Shown: one piece after another, positions 20,241 to 33,726 of the stretch | Numbering within the stretch: the stretch's first letter is position 1 | How the letters are laid out: each line of letters opens with the position of its first letter | Source: Brienomyrus brachyistius | Lineage: Eukaryota; Chordata; Actinopteri; Osteoglossiformes; Mormyridae | DNA length: 64,000 nucleotides | Reading direction: 5' to 3' | Assembly: GCF_023856365.1 (NCBI RefSeq) | Contig: NC_064543.1 | Location: 9,574,452-9,638,451 of the forward strand | Notes under the pieces: generated by a model | Databases searched by the model: none | What the model was told of the DNA's origin: nothing | What the model saw: only the letters and a program-made list of their open reading frames with translations | Made by a program: the position numbers and the translations under genes

Positions 20241-22116
20241 TGTGACGGACTGTGAGTAGCAAGATGGCTCAGAAGATGGCTGGATGGATAATAAATTATA
20301 ATGTAATATTAATTGCCAGCACCAGGCTTTCCAAAATACACCGTTTAGTCAATTTAATTTCATAAAGCAGAGTAAACTGATTCGGAATGACGACCAGCTA
20401 AGGATGATGTGATGAGGATTTAATGAGGCAACACCCTGGACCACAGCACTGCAGGCCCCTCAGAGTGGGACCACGTCGCTCTACGTGCCTATAAATGCTG
20501 GCTGTACACTGAACACGCTCATACTTCTGGACAAGTTATTACATTTCATAGTGTGCGTGTGTGAGTGTGTGTGAGCGAGGTGGGGGGCGGGGCAGCATGC
20601 CAGCGGCTGGCTGCATCGCGAAAACCCCTCCGTCTTATCTAGCTGTTGCGTGCAATCTCTGTGCCCTGCGTGCGAGCGCGATGCACCCTGGATGCACGCA
20701 ACTGGGCCGCGCAGGCCGTTGCAGATCGGCAGGGAGCGGGAGAGGTGGGGCAGCCATGGTTTTGGAAGATGTGCAACTGGGCTGTGACTGGCCTGGAAGA
20801 GCAAACGCCGCGGCTGACAGGTTTACGTCTCCGGGTGCCGAAAGACAGGTCCCTTGATTGGGTGTAACGTTGGCCCACATGCTGCATGGCTCGCTCACTT
20901 TTATTTCAGCCGATAATGATTACGGCCGGTGCTGATATTATCCGTTAAACGCATGCGAGAAGCCAAAAGGTGAACTCGGTAACATGTAACTCTGTCTTTG
21001 TGAATGTGGTGCAGATGGCATCTTTGAGAGGCGGGGGACTCCGCCTGGCTTGGGTATCGCCGTGAATCTGACCGTAACCTCCGGCCATCTCCTGGGGTGC
21101 AGTCCTCGGTGACCACAGTTGACCTCAAAGTAGCGAAGCCACACAAGTTCCTGAACAAAGCTGCTGCGATCTACGGGTAACGTGTGACCGCGACTGCGCC
21201 AAAGTGCTCTGATGGCGTTAACACCTGGCCTAGCCCCACATGTGCTAATGCCTGCATTTAAAGCCCCCCGCAGCCGCTGCCCGGCCAGCACGTCGGGGTC
21301 GGTGACGGGTGGCCGCTTAGCCGCCGCTGAGCAGGAACGCAACGCAAGCAGCAAAGTAACAGCTGGGGACCTCAGCTCATCTCTGCAGCGGCTCCCTGTC
21401 GGAGGAATGCAAAGCTGGGTGTGTTTGAGGGGCCCTGGGAAGGGTAGAGGATGGCGGGGGGGCAGAGAGCCAAGGAAGGGGGGGCGAGTGGGATTGACCC
21501 CAGGACAGTGTAGTCAGGAAGTTATGACTCAATTCTGAGATGTGGATTTTAAAATTCCTTTTATTGCGCACATAAAACATTTACTCAAATTTCTAATGTA
21601 CTTTTATACAACGGGGGAGAATCGAAGGGACAGAAAGAGGAGACGCAGGAGCGGAAAACTCATAAAGCGTGACATTCCTCATCTACTTTGTTTATTGCTC
21701 AAGATGCTTTCCAACAAGGGTGAGAGAGACAGCAGAAAGGTGGAAATGCAAGCCGTCCTGTCAGGGTTACTGTGTTCAGTGGATGTCTGCCGACAGGTTT
21801 AGATGGATGGTCTCGCAGGAGCTGATGGTTAGTGTCCCTGCGCTCGAAGGAAAGGACAGAAACTGTGGTTTTTAATCCTGTTGTTTTTTTTGCCGGGCTG
21901 AGGAAGCTGCAGTATTCCTGAGGGTCAGTCTGTCTGCCTCCCAGGGAACGGAGCAGACAGACGGTGGGATCCTGATGTCCAGGATGTTCCCTCTTGGGAA
22001 AGTCCGGCATTATTTTAAGAGGAAAATGTGATTTGTGGGAGGTGAGACGTGCTGGTGTGGAGGGAGCTTTTGTTTCTGAGAGCTGTTTCAGCCATTGCCT
22101 TTCCTGTTTGGACATC

Positions 22117-22117
<1 letters not shown>
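20241..22117. other. Intergenic DNA with a GC-rich, CpG-bearing patch
   Basis: 20570-20870 and 21190-21390 are GC-rich with many CpG (GCGTGCGAGCGCGATGC, GGGCCGCGCAGGCCG). No exon is recognised there. The overlapping frames on both strands are what GC-rich DNA gives by chance. Confidence 0.4.
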
Positions 22118-22205
<88 letters not shown>

Positions 22206-22206
22206 A
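22118..22206 (+). repeat. (CA)n microsatellite
   Basis: About 43 CA dinucleotides with one G interruption. A shorter impure CA block follows at 22410-22455. Confidence 0.95.
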
Positions 22207-24276
22207 ATGCACGTTTAACTTCCTACACAATGATTCTCATTTTAATGCAATCGATGACTTTTCACCACATTCCGTCAAAATTGAAAAAAACTGATGAATG
22301 TCTGCCTTCCTTTGTGGGGTCAGTTTATTCTCCATAAGGTAAAAAAAGCAGGTATTCTTCACGTTCTGGGGGACATTTGGTCCCCGCAAAGTAAAGTATA
22401 TCTGGACCACACACAGACACACATACACAGACACACACACATGCACACACATACTGTGTTGTTGAGGTTTCCATGCATTGATAGTAGGATAATAAATAGT
22501 ATAAAAGACCAGGCACAACTCAGCACTTTCAGGTGTGATTTGATTGGCAGATTGGTGTCAGCTGATACACAGCGTTCAGGGGGGTACTCAGTCAGCGTTC
22601 AGGCAGCACTCAGCCAGTGCTCAGTGTCCAGCCTGCTGGCTTCGGCTATTACTTTTATATGTATTTCATTTGTACGCGTGTGTGTTGGATAAATGTTCCC
22701 TGTGGCCACAGGGCCCCCCCCCCGGTGAAGGCCGCTATAATTAGAGCAACTTTCTTGTGCTATGGGAAGTGAGCTTTTGGAAAGCCTCAGAACGCCCCCC
22801 CCCATGCCAGCGCCTGTCTAGCTGTTGATGTGATGTGGTCTGGAAAGATGAGAGTGATCCTGGAGCCGGGTCTGGGACATGGTCGGCCACAGAAGAAATT
22901 TTAAGCTAATTGACCACCCATGTTGTGTGGTCTGCGCCCCCCCCTCCCCTCCTGGGAGCATGTTGGGGGTGCGGAGCGTGATTAATGACGCGTTCAGCAC
23001 TCCCTGGCTCGGTCCTGCCCCTCCTCGGTCCACGCGGCTCCCTCCGGATCTCGGCCACGGTCGTCACGTTCCCAGCTCTGCTCCCAGGCTCCCGGACGGA
23101 GCGGCCGCCGGCGCCAGGCCCGTGGGACAGAATTCCAGCCTGATTCCTCTTTCTTTTGTCCTCTTTTTTTACCGCTCATTAGCCGAGCCGCCACACCCTT
23201 CTCCCTTTTGTGTGAACATATTTATCTGAAACAGATGCCAAGCTAGCAGCCGGTGTTTAGTGTTCAAAAACATTCTGGGGCCCTGTTTGCAGATCCTCCC
23301 CCTGCGTGCTCTCAGAGTGAAATAAACACGCTGCGTATCTGAAGGCATTTCTCTCAATGCATTAGTAGCTGGTCGGCTTAAGATCACGCAGCTCAGAAGG
23401 TGCGAAATGAAATGCAGTATTTGTGGCTGAGGAATGGTGGAGTTGGATTTGTATGGTTGAAATGGTATGACAGAGGTGTGTGGGGGGGGTTGGTATGGCA
23501 CTGTTGTGGAGCTGCTGGAGAGGTGGGGGGTGGAATTCGGTGAGCCACTCCTATCATTCGATCTAAATCAAATATTGCCCGAGGGGGCTGGGACATTCCA
23601 GACATTCCTGTCAGGAGAGCGTGGCACAGACTCTCGGTTCCCATATCTTGTCCCAGCTGTCATGCCCCCCACACCAGTTTCTCAGATTGCCGGTGCGCAG
23701 GGCCGTGCAGATAGAGCACAGAGGATCCATACCCAGGGAAGGCTTCTCCTGTAAAATGTAAAAGTCTTACAGATAATGAAAAAAACATATGAATGATAAC
23801 TGACAGCACACTTTTTCGTAAATCTGACAATAAAAACACCTGGAAGAACTTCTTTGCAAAATTGTGCCACATCAAAAAAAAAAAAAGAATTAAAATAAAA
23901 CACAATACCATAAAATAAAATTGAATTTTAAACATTACATGCTAAAGGAATTCCAGTCAGAGTAAAACAGGGGGGTCAGGTGAAAATGCAGGGGGGTCGG
24001 GTATCAGCGCACAAGGCTCAGCCGCCAAGCGTACGACGTACTGTGAAGGCCTTGCTTCCTGTACCTGCCCACACCTCAGTGCTGCATAAATACAAACAAT
24101 ATATACAACAGGTGATAAAAATATACATCAAATAACAGGAAATAAAATAAAACCAATATATAATGCGACCTGGGGGATTAAATTCCAGGGCATCAGCCTT
24201 TGGTTTTTACTGAGCATTTCTCAGCTTTTGTGTCATTAAGCACAATGGATAAGCAGGTGATTGGCTCTGGATGGGT
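22207..24276. other. Intergenic DNA, no gene seen
   Basis: Contains C9-C10 runs (22717-22726, 22794-22803), a short CpG-rich patch near 23010-23130 and A-rich DNA at 23760-24180. No coding signal recognised. Confidence 0.35.
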
Positions 24277-24285
24277 TGGTGATGT

Positions 24286-24321
<36 letters not shown>
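24277..24321 (+). repeat. (GT)n microsatellite
   Basis: Near-perfect GT dinucleotides after GGTGATGTG. Confidence 0.9.
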
Positions 24322-24323
<2 letters not shown>

Positions 24324-24634
24324 AAGTGCATAGGTCATACAGAAGTGACGTGAAAGCCAGGTGGGGGTGTGAAGTAGCAGCAGACGTCTCACTGACCCAG
24401 CAGGATGTGTTACTACAGTGACAAGATCATTTATTTAAGACACCTCTGCTACAGGGGGCTCGCACCCCCACCCCGCCCTGCCCCTGCCCTCCTACCACCC
24501 TAGTTCCAGCTGTGCTGTCTCTGATCGTGCAGCGCACAGACGGCCCCGAGCTTCAGGAACACACCAGAATCTTGTCTGATATTCTGTGAGAACAAACCGT
24601 GAGATTCCATGGGGCCTGAGCCAACATCAGGGAG

Positions 24635-24654
24635 CCCCCCCCCCCCCCCCCCCC
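24635..24654 (+). repeat. Poly(dC) tract, 20 bases
   Basis: Uninterrupted C20. It is one of many dC/dG homopolymers of 11-20 bases in the window. Confidence 0.95.
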
Positions 24655-24859
24655 AACCGTGCTTCCGAAAAAAGGTGTACATTGCCCTCGCTTTCCAGCA
24701 GGACTGCGTCCACTGTTGTTTTTGTCGATGTTTGCAGAAGAACTTTCTCTGACAGATACTGTTCCCTTCATAATTATGCTTATTAATAGTAATATTAAAA
24801 TCTATGAAGCTTTATAAGAGTCACATGACCATCCCAGGTAGCATCGGGCCCCGCCTGCT

Positions 24860-25020
24860 CACACAATCTATGGACAATTTAAAGGCAGCGGTTAGCCTAA
24901 CCGCATATTTTTTGGACGGTGCGAGGAAACGCTCATGACCTGAGGAGAATATGCACACTACACACACGCAGAACAGAGGTGGGATTTGAGCCCCCAGTCC
25001 GAACAAAGCCATGCTACCCC
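24860..25020. mobile_element. Fragment of the unclassified dispersed fish repeat
   Basis: TTTTTTGGACGGTGCGAGGAAACGC, GAGGAGAATATGCACACTAC and GGTGGGATTTGAGCCCCCAG follow the order of the common teleost module (GTTTTTGGACTGTGGGAGGAAACC..AGAACATGCAAACTCCACAC..GGTGGGATTCGAACCCCC). Confidence 0.55.
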
Positions 25021-26500
25021 CCCCGTGCTGCCAAAGCATACAGCAGCATCCGCCACACAATCAGTGCACGTTATTGATTGTTTTTCGAAGGCTTGTCTCA
25101 ATATTATCCATAATGGGGCCTCAGTTTTATTATCTGAGTACATCCCACCCCCTGGAAACTGGACATTTTCAGGCTGTGATTATAATTGCGGCCGTGTGGC
25201 TTTTCTGCCCCTCACAAAGCCTTTCAGGACCCTCCGTGCCAGTGACTGAGGATGTTTGTGTCCACCGCTAAGGCTCGGCAGACCGGCTGTGAGTGAGTAT
25301 TGGATGGAGGTTCTCTTGCCTGCAGTCCTACACTGATGGTGATACATGCCAGGGGAAAAAAACACCCACAGCATATTTTACAAGAATGCTTTCAAGATCT
25401 TAACATCTCCAGTCTCTGTGTTCGACAAGCTGTTTCTGGAGGGTTATCAGGAAGATCTTGATTGTACGAGTCATGCAGCGTGCTTTCCAGCTATGACACG
25501 TTCGAAGGCACGCAGCTCGGGAAGAGAAATGTCTGATAAGCACTACAAAGCCATGTTGGGGGGGCAGATGGCTGCTACAAAGGCACGTGTGAGAAGCTTC
25601 CTATCTGCCGTCTTGGAAATGGTGAAGGCTGGTGAATTTGTTTGCATGCGAGTCATTAATATAACCTGGGCACTCATTCTTTAAATGTGCATTTTGTTGG
25701 TTTTAATTAAACTTAGCGTTTGGGTGGGACTTGATGGCTGCTGCTTACCGGCATTATTTCTAGATGCTTCTCTCGGTGTAATAAGAGAGACTGAAAGTTG
25801 CACCTCCAGCAACGGATATGCCAGTTGGGGGGAAATGAACTGCTTGATTATAAATGATCTCCCTCCTTTTATGAGCTCCTTTAAACACGGGCTGGGAGGA
25901 GCTTTGATAGTTATACTGAATGCAGGTATGATTCTGAAGAGGATTAAACTGATTTCTGCTGCTTGTGAAGCCTCTTGGATGTCAGTACGCTGGTTTGTGA
26001 CACCTGGGGTGTGTCGGTGGGGGGTGGGAGTAGCTCTGATACGGGGTGAGAGCAGAGGGTTGAAGAGGGGGCCCCTCCGCTTCCCTAATGGCCAAGCTGA
26101 CACCCGCATGTCCCTGGTGCCCCATCTGAGCCAGTGACGTGTCACATGGGCCCAGCTTTAGAGCCCCCCCCCCCCCCCACTGCAGCCAGCCATCACTGAC
26201 ACTCTTCCTAGTCTGACAAGGCTGCCCCCTCCCTTTTTTTCTGCACCACAAATCACCAATCAGCAGCAATGGGAATGGTGAGGACCCTGCTCGCCTGATC
26301 AGCTTAAATACAAATTTACTTCCTGCCCCCATGCCGGCCCCCATGCCTGCCCCCTCCAACAGAGAGGGGTCTTTTTTTATCTGTTTATCCTCAATTTCCT
26401 CCAACTTGTAATGTGTTTCACAGACACACTGTCAGTTCGTCTTAGAGAGGGATTTGTTGCGCTGACACCCAAAGCTTTCGGGACTGCGATGAGAACAAAG
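25021..26500. other. Intergenic DNA, no gene seen
   Basis: Includes C15 at 26164-26178. Overlapping frames of about 150 codons on opposite strands at 25.7-26.1 kb look like chance, not exons. Confidence 0.35.
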
Positions 26501-27017
26501 CCACAGCTCCCCACAGCTCCTCACAGCTCCCCACAGCTCCTCACAGCTCACCACAGCTCCTCACAGCTCCCCACAGCTTCTCACAGCTCACCACAGCTCC
26601 TCACAGCTCCCCACAGCTTCTCACAGCTCCTCACAGCTCACCACAGCTCCCCACAGCTCCTCACAGCTCACCACAGCTCCTCACAGCTCCCCACAGCTCC
26701 TCACAGCTCACCACAGCTCCTCACAGCTCCCCACAGCTCCTCACAGCTCACCACAGCTCCTCACAGCTCCCCACAGCTCCCCACAGCTTCTCACAGCTCC
26801 TCACAGCTCCCCACAGCTCCTCACAGCTCCCCACAGCTTCTCACAGCTCCTCACAGCTCCCCACAGCTCCTCACAGCTCCTCACAGCTCACCACAGCTCC
26901 CCACAGCTCCTCACAGCTCACCACAGCTCCCCACAGCTCCTCACAGCTCCCCACAGCTCCTTACAGCTCCCCACACCTCCTCACAGCTCCCCACAGCTCC
27001 TTACAACTCCCCACAGC
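26501..27017 (+). repeat. 10-bp CCACAGCTCC / TCACAGCTCC minisatellite, about 51 units
   Basis: A decamer repeat (C or T)CACAGCT(C/T)(C/A) runs with no indel for more than 500 bases, partly ordered as 20- to 30-base composites. Each unit holds one AGCT. The plus-strand serine-leucine-proline-rich frame 26411-27100 is this array. Confidence 0.95.
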
Positions 27018-28431
27018 GTCCCCATCCTAAATTCTCCACTGTGCCTTACCATGTTCCTCATTTCAGGGATCCGATATTCCACAGTCCCCGAGACACGTGA
27101 CACCTCGTATTCTGTACTGTGAGCTTATTTCCGTTCCAAGGAAGCCAGAGAAAAAGAAAATGTAACCAAAAACTGTTTAGCAAATATTTTAGTTGCACAG
27201 AATGCATTATTTCATGCTGGGGATTCATTACCCCCAACCCCCCCCCCCCCACCCCAAACCCCTCGTAACTAGGACACGGCTGAGATCAATTTATCAAAAT
27301 ACGAAAAGCTACAAATTACATTGTCAAATGACCTCATTACAAGAAGCAGGATTAACAGAGCTGTGTATTCTAGTAGGGAGGTGTGTTAGAGGTGAAAGAA
27401 TTTCCTTTTAGTGGGGAGATGTTATTGTTGGAACCCTGTGGATGACCGGTCTGCGGAATACCATAAGGAATACCATAAGGAATACCATAAGCCCTGGCAC
27501 GTAGCTGACTTGGGGATCTGATTGCAGAGAATGATGTCATTGCTGGAACCTTGACTTAAAACGGTGAGCAATTACAGTCTCCTCAATCACTCTCGCAGCC
27601 AGCTTCCAGGCCAGAGATTTACATGCTGAGTGGTCCCTGAAAAGGGATTATAAGATTTCCATGGCAACCTGTGCATATTTACAAAACCTTTACCTGAATT
27701 CCTGCCTTTGGCAGAGTAGAAGAAATTAACATTTGATGGCTTACCAAATAAAATTCATTGAAAGCTTGGCCCATAATTAAAAGTTTAAAAATATTTTTGT
27801 GGTTTCCTGTCTGACAAGAATATCAGAACACACATTATTTTGTACTGCTCTAAAATCACAAAATAAAAAAATAGCTGAATAAACTCCTTTTGTGCTTTGT
27901 TTGGTTATAATAAAAGGCGATCCCTGTATTCCCTTTACCCAACACAAAAACCAAGCCTGCACCATTAACGTGGTTCTAATGTGGTTTCCACCATTAACAG
28001 ACACTGGTGGTTTTCAATCATTGATAGTTGCTGTTGAAGATCAGTATGATTACTCTGCTCTGAATATCCCTTCGTGGGCCCCTGCATCTCTGCAGTGGAC
28101 TGGATGTTGGGATCTGCTCAGCTGGTAAGCAAAGGTGAAGGAAGCATATAACATCTTCAACATGGTCACACTGCAGAGGAACTCCAGACCAGCTAGAATC
28201 CGAGTCACTGGAATGTGTCAAAGAAATTGAAATTCACATCTTAAACCTGAAAGACATTAGAATAATGCATTGCAAATACAGGCAAAATTCTGTATACATG
28301 CAATAAACTAATGCTTCACTTTGTACTTTTGCAGTAGCTGAAAAACCACTGCAGAACCACTGCCAGTTCAAGATGTCGGATAGTCCCCCTGAAAGACCAG
28401 AACAGAAAACTGAACATATATAAGCCGAAAG
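27018..28431. other. Intergenic DNA, no gene seen
   Basis: Contains GGAATACCATAAGGAATACC (3 copies of 14 bases near 27455-27490) and a C-run at 27240-27250. Otherwise single-copy-looking. Confidence 0.35.
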
Positions 28432-28481
28432 CCTAACCCTAACCCTAACCTTAACCCTAACCCTAACCCTAACCCTAACCC
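28432..28481 (+). repeat. Interstitial telomere-like (CCCTAA)n block
   Basis: About eight CCCTAA hexamers with one CCTTAA variant; the TTAGGG strand is the minus strand. Nothing else around it suggests a chromosome end. Confidence 0.95.
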
Positions 28482-31400
28482 CCAACAGAGAGTGATGTAC
28501 CTCTCAGCACAGTCTGAGCTCGACCTCAGCTGAAAGAGGCTGCTCAGATGCCAGTTCAGGATACCACTGGAAATCTTAGGGTAATCAGAAGTGGAAGCAG
28601 TGTTAAGTGTTGTACAGAATCTCAGATAAATAAAACCAATTATAAATGTATACTTATAGTCATAAGTTAAATGATTAATAAGAATCACACTAAATAATTA
28701 AATGAAGCTATGCTGGGGACTGTTTAAACATATATCCGTGGGGGATATGAAACTATAGACTACGCGCAATTGTATGTTGCACGATCAACAAAGTATCTTT
28801 TTCTGGTAGTTCACATGGGAGATGATCCGCTGGTCATCGTGTGTCACCCCCATGTGCCCTAGTCTCTCACGGGGCAGGGGTCAGAGCTGCCGCCCAGCTT
28901 GCGGAACAGGCAAGCAGGCCGACGCTCGTCCTTTGGAGTGCAGAGGACCGACAGGTCTGTGTTTTAACGGCGAAGGACTGCTCAGTGACAAGTACGAGAT
29001 GGAATACGTCGCTCGAATGGAAAGCATATATCTTCCGGAAGGAAAGTTTTATGCAAAAACCGTCTCAGTGTCAAAGTAGGTGTTGGATCATGGGACACAG
29101 CATCCTAAAGCACAGTAGCTCAGAGACTTGGAGGAAAGAATTCGTTCACAAAAAAGGCACATTTCCTGTGACGTGCAGCTCTTGGCTGAGCCACGTATTT
29201 TAAAAACTATTTATGATCCCAAAGATGTTGTTTAAGCTGAGGAATACACAGCAAGATAAGTCATTATGTATCTGCTGTGATTCAAGGCTCCTTCCACAAA
29301 GGGCTCCAGGCAGCTAAAGCTGGAACTAAACACGTACATTCCTGTGTTCTGACTCATAATTATTATTTTTTCAACCTCTGCTTCCAAAAACCAAATTGTT
29401 TAACACTGCACTGGTAATTTTTATCTTTCATTTAAAAAGGAATTATAAGTACATTAATTATATAGTTTATAATCCCTAAAGTAGCCAGTACATGCCACGA
29501 TAAACAAAGAACTGCATTTCATTAGACATGGGGGGAGTTTTACTATTATTTTTGCTGTATTCCCTCTTTCGCTTTACTGTACGATTAATATGTTTGTTCT
29601 AGTCCTTTTGGCTCAACTTACTTTACATGGCGACATCCCGAAATAGCATAATATGTTTTTGCGTACACAAAATTATGTATACAGCGTGTCTAATCGAAAC
29701 TATTTCCAAGTTAGTTTCCAAACATATAATGTAAAATTTGCAACAAAAATCCTTCATTCTTCAATTCTACTAAACTTTAATTTACACCTAACCGAACGTA
29801 GGGCTAGTGAGCTCTACAGTTATATGAAATGTTAATCCATGTATTTTAAATCATCACTATGTGGCAATATCTTCAGATGTATGACTGACATTAAACGTCG
29901 CTGTCGTTGCTGAATGTTAAACCGTATGCGCCTGGAAAGCAGCCAGCGCGGCCGCGTTTGGCCGACAGAGGGCGCTGTTTGATAATTACCGCTTCAGCCT
30001 GGAAATCATGATTCTCAGTAATTCAACTCTTGCTATACCGCAGATAAAAATTCGCTGATTTTCATTCATCGATTCCTTCAGTGATGGTTCCTTTTGCCCA
30101 AATGCGGTGTAACGTTTTGCCTACTAACTTTTCTTTTATATTTAATAATAGGCAATCTCTTTCAGTCAGTACACTAAACGTCTTTAACAGTATAAAATAG
30201 TAATTGTTGATTTTTTGTATTTTTTACGATGCTTGTTTAGTTTTTTTTGTAATCTAGACCCAACACACCAGTTAAACGTCCAATGACGTACACAACCTCG
30301 ACTAATCTTTTTGAAATTAGCCCTGATCTCTTTCCCTTAGATTGTATGCGTAATGATTCTTTATTTTACTTTGTGAAAAAAACTGTCCGCAGTTTTATCT
30401 CAGTTGGATGATTTAGCCTATTGCCAACGAAAGAGTGGAATCTCGTGTAAACTACTTAAAGATACAATTTCCTGAATTAAAGGAAAGAATCTGTGCATGG
30501 AAGTGACCGAAATCATGTTGTTGGTTTTAAAAAATAGCCTGAAGAACGATCACAAAGGACACAAGTTAACTTGCCTACATTCTCTCACAGTGTACCTCGT
30601 TTCGACTGATGTTGCTGAAATTACGGAGCCTGTCAAACACCGTGACTGCTGATTACAGCGAAGGACATTAGTATTGTCACTGGGAAGATCGCTGGGAAGA
30701 TCACTGGGAAGACCGCTGTATCAGTGCCCGGAGCCGCAGTAACGCTACTGCCGCCTGCTTCGCGGTCCCCAGCTTACTTTAGTCATACTGGTGCGAATTC
30801 CCCAGCTTTCTCCTAAATAAGCTTCACTCTGCCCAACGTCTATTTCAGCCTGTGTAACCTAATCCTCCGATCTACGTCCATCCACATTTCGTTAGCGGTG
30901 ATTTACTGCTCGGTTCTGTTTTTTTTTATTATTATAACCGACTTTCAGATGTCACTGGTTTAGAAACGTTTAAATGTCAGTGTTTCCACATGCACACACG
31001 CAGAACAGCAGAAAACACGGAGCATTTAAATGATTTTAAGTTCTCTTCAGCTTTGGCAAAGCACTGTCTTTGAAACTGAGTTTTAAAAAGTAACAAACAA
31101 AAACCAAACGTTAGGAATATAAGGTAGGGATAGTCTATACAAGTAAGGACTTTCCATCGTCTGACATGTACACTTTATATCTACACATTAAGTCAGTGGG
31201 TTTGGGGGGAGTTTAACATATGAATTGAAACAACGCAGAACCCAGCACCCTTTATTTTCAGTCCGTCTGAAAACCCTAATAGGCTTTTTTTTATGAATAT
31301 GGAAGCGACCGTGGGCTCCCGATTCTCCCGAAGCTTTTCTGTGGTAAATATCTAACGTAACTAACCAGTTTTTCCGGTTTGGGGTTTTTCCTACATGACA

Positions 31401-31944
31401 CGATTTATTAGTATGAATTATCTTACCGAACTATGGTCTCTATTATATGTTCCCGTGAAACTGCCAATTGCTGTAGCCTATTTAAGTTGTTTACATGGTT
31501 CATATACATTATTATTTGTTTGTTCTCGTTGGCAAGAGTCACTTAATAATCGGCTTGGAAAAATAAAAAAAACTTCGTTTGCTTTTACAATAGACTATGT
31601 GTAGGGGGGCAGACCAGAATATGCCTTTTCTGTTCAATTTCAGGAATAGATGAATGACTTAATGAGATCACTAAAAATGTACCCAAGAAAATACCTGGAA
31701 AACGATCATTAGAGTTGAGGGCCTCAGTTTTGTTTTGGGGCCCCTATTTCCTCTGGGAGTATTTGTTTAACTGGCGTCTGTCATTTGGCTATAGCTTGTG
31801 TGGGACTGGCACCCCAGTTTGTGTCCTGGGCACCCTGGGACATACTGGGTACAGCGGGAAGCTGTATAGTTTGTATACGAAGAGGTGTTTTTATTTTAAC
31901 ATGCTTCCGTACAGATTTGACTCCCCCCATTTAGTTTTAAATGG
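28482..31944. other. AT-rich, repeat-poor intergenic block
   Basis: About 3.5 kb with no minisatellite and only isolated dA/dT runs. A CTCF-type motif lies at 29962-29977. It has no exon I recognise. Its quietness contrasts with its surroundings and may mark constrained non-coding sequence. Confidence 0.4.
29962..29977 (+). promoter_or_regulatory. CTCF-type motif
   Basis: CCGACAGAGGGCGCTG matches the AGAGGGCGCT half of the CTCF consensus; the 5' half is weaker. Confidence 0.4.
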
Positions 31945-32015
31945 CTGGGATTGGCGACAGCCCCCCCCCAGCAACCCTGCCTATGACCTGCAGCTGGAAA
32001 ATGGATAGATGGACG
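31945..32015. mobile_element. Fragment of the unclassified dispersed fish repeat (3' module)
   Basis: GATTGGCGACAGCCCCCCCC, GCAACCCTGCCTATGACCTG and AAATGGATAGATGGA are the usual end of this repeat. Confidence 0.5.
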
Positions 32016-32107
32016 TTTATTCAGCGTGGTGTGTGTGGTGCGTGTGAGAGAGCCTGCCACGGGAAGCATAGGGCATTATTCATGGAACATTCTGGAACAT
32101 GGTATGA

Positions 32108-32108
<1 letters not shown>

Positions 32109-32144
<36 letters not shown>
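32109..32144 (+). repeat. (CA)n microsatellite
   Basis: Perfect CA run of 18 units beside the dispersed-repeat fragment at 32150. Confidence 0.95.
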
Positions 32145-32147
<3 letters not shown>

Positions 32148-32149
32148 GG

Positions 32150-32330
32150 GGTTACCCGTTAACCTAAACAGCATGTCTTTGGATTGTGGAAGGAAACTGG
32201 AGCACGTGGAAGACACTGACACAGATGCAGTGAGGCCATGCAAACTTCACACATGGCTGAAACTAAACCCCGAAGGGTGTGAGAAGACGCTGCTGGTCAC
32301 TGAGCCGCCGCACTGCCATAAATACATAAC
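32150..32330. mobile_element. Fragment of the unclassified dispersed fish repeat (middle module)
   Basis: CATGTCTTTGGATTGTGGAAGGAAACTGGAGCACGTGGAAGACAC, CATGCAAACTTCACACATGG and GTCACTGAGCCGCCGCACTGCC follow the repeat's order with moderate decay. Confidence 0.55.
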
Positions 32331-33706
32331 CCTGAAATACACACGCTTATGTTGACATCTTTCATTAGTTTTTCTTCTTTATCACTCCTATTTCTGGAAC
32401 TTTCTAATTTCATAGAACCCTCTCTTTTCCCCATCGGGAAATCGCGTGTAGATTTACACAATCCCCACTTAAATATATCGCAAAAGTCCTCATTGTGTGA
32501 ACATGGCAGCCATCTTTGCTTAACGCCATTTATGTACTGCATCCATGCTTGCGTACTCTGGAGAGGAGGCCTCTGCTGAATCCATCGTCTCGTCCGCGCA
32601 GTTTTACGGCAGCCAGAAGTCCCCGTCCCGCTTCCTGCCTGGGAGCTGCTCGCCCTGCGGTCCTAAGTGCACATGCGTTTTAAGAGCGCCCCCCCCCCAA
32701 CATTTTTGGAAAGCCGATGATGGTAAGAGTTTGCTGAGGGCTGAAAGGGAGGGGGAGGTGGGAGGGGGTCCAATCGCTGCTCTCAAGGAGGACGGAGAGA
32801 CCCCCGGTCGCCCTGAAACTGCCAGGAGGTGCCAGAAAGCCCCAAAAAGAGGCCAGGATGCTGCCAGCTCTCAGCCCTGAAGCACCTTGATGGTTTTCTG
32901 GAGATTATTTCAGCCCCAAAGAATGTAAATTTGCTCTCGGTGTAGCCGGGGTGGAGGACAGAGGAGGAGAGAGAGAGAGCGGTGGTGGGGGGGGGTGGGG
33001 GGTGCGGAGGGCGGAGGCCTGCTGTTTCTCAGGCTTGCCGTGGCCTGGCAGGGTCCCCACCAGTGACTCGGGTCTCCAGTGGCCTCCGTCTCCCTCCCTC
33101 ACTCTGCCTCTCAATATCCCTCTTTCACTGTGTGGGGCAAGAGTTGTTGGGATGAAATTTCAGCGCGGCGTGAGCGAGTGGTTTCTTCAGTTTAGCACCT
33201 TATTTTCTGAAGAGGCTAAATAAATGACTCCTCCTACTGCTCTGATTGGCAGTGGTTTGTTGATCAGGTATCGCTGCCCTCAGACTGAAGTGCTTCATTG
33301 TTTCTCTGGCAGCTGATTGAAAGAGTCTGTTTGTGCTTCTTTAAACGTCTCGCTTTTTTCTCCAAGGAGGAGAAGCGTTGCTTAGTAACAGCCCCTCAGC
33401 ATCAACATGTGATTCTGAGCTTTCCATCAAAGCGAAGGAGTCTGAAGGGCGGGGTTTTGCACCCACAGACCTGCCTCTTATAAACCGCAAGCAGCTGGAC
33501 AGAATAATGATCAGTATTAATGGGAAGGTTTAGGTCTCAGCGGCTGGACTGTAAGAGATTTAAAGGGGCAGCGACTTTCTCGGTGCTTCATGGGAAATGG
33601 AGAAAATTGACTGTCAGGGCGAAGGTCAGGGCTCTGTGTAAAGGTGAATGGAAAATATATACTCTCCTCTCAGCGTTCCCACATGTTAAATACGTTAAAC
33701 ACAGTT

Positions 33707-33726
33707 GGGGGGGGGGGGGGGGGGGC
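33707..33726 (+). repeat. Poly(dG) tract, 20 bases
   Basis: Uninterrupted G20 following ACACAGTT. Confidence 0.95.

Noticed and set aside
26411..27100. A 229-codon Ser/Leu/Pro/Thr-rich frame
   Set aside because: Decamer array read as codons; no domain, no splice signals.
28822..29079. 85-codon frame in a locally less AT-rich patch, considered as an exon
   Set aside because: No family match and no flanking splice sites consistent with its frame.
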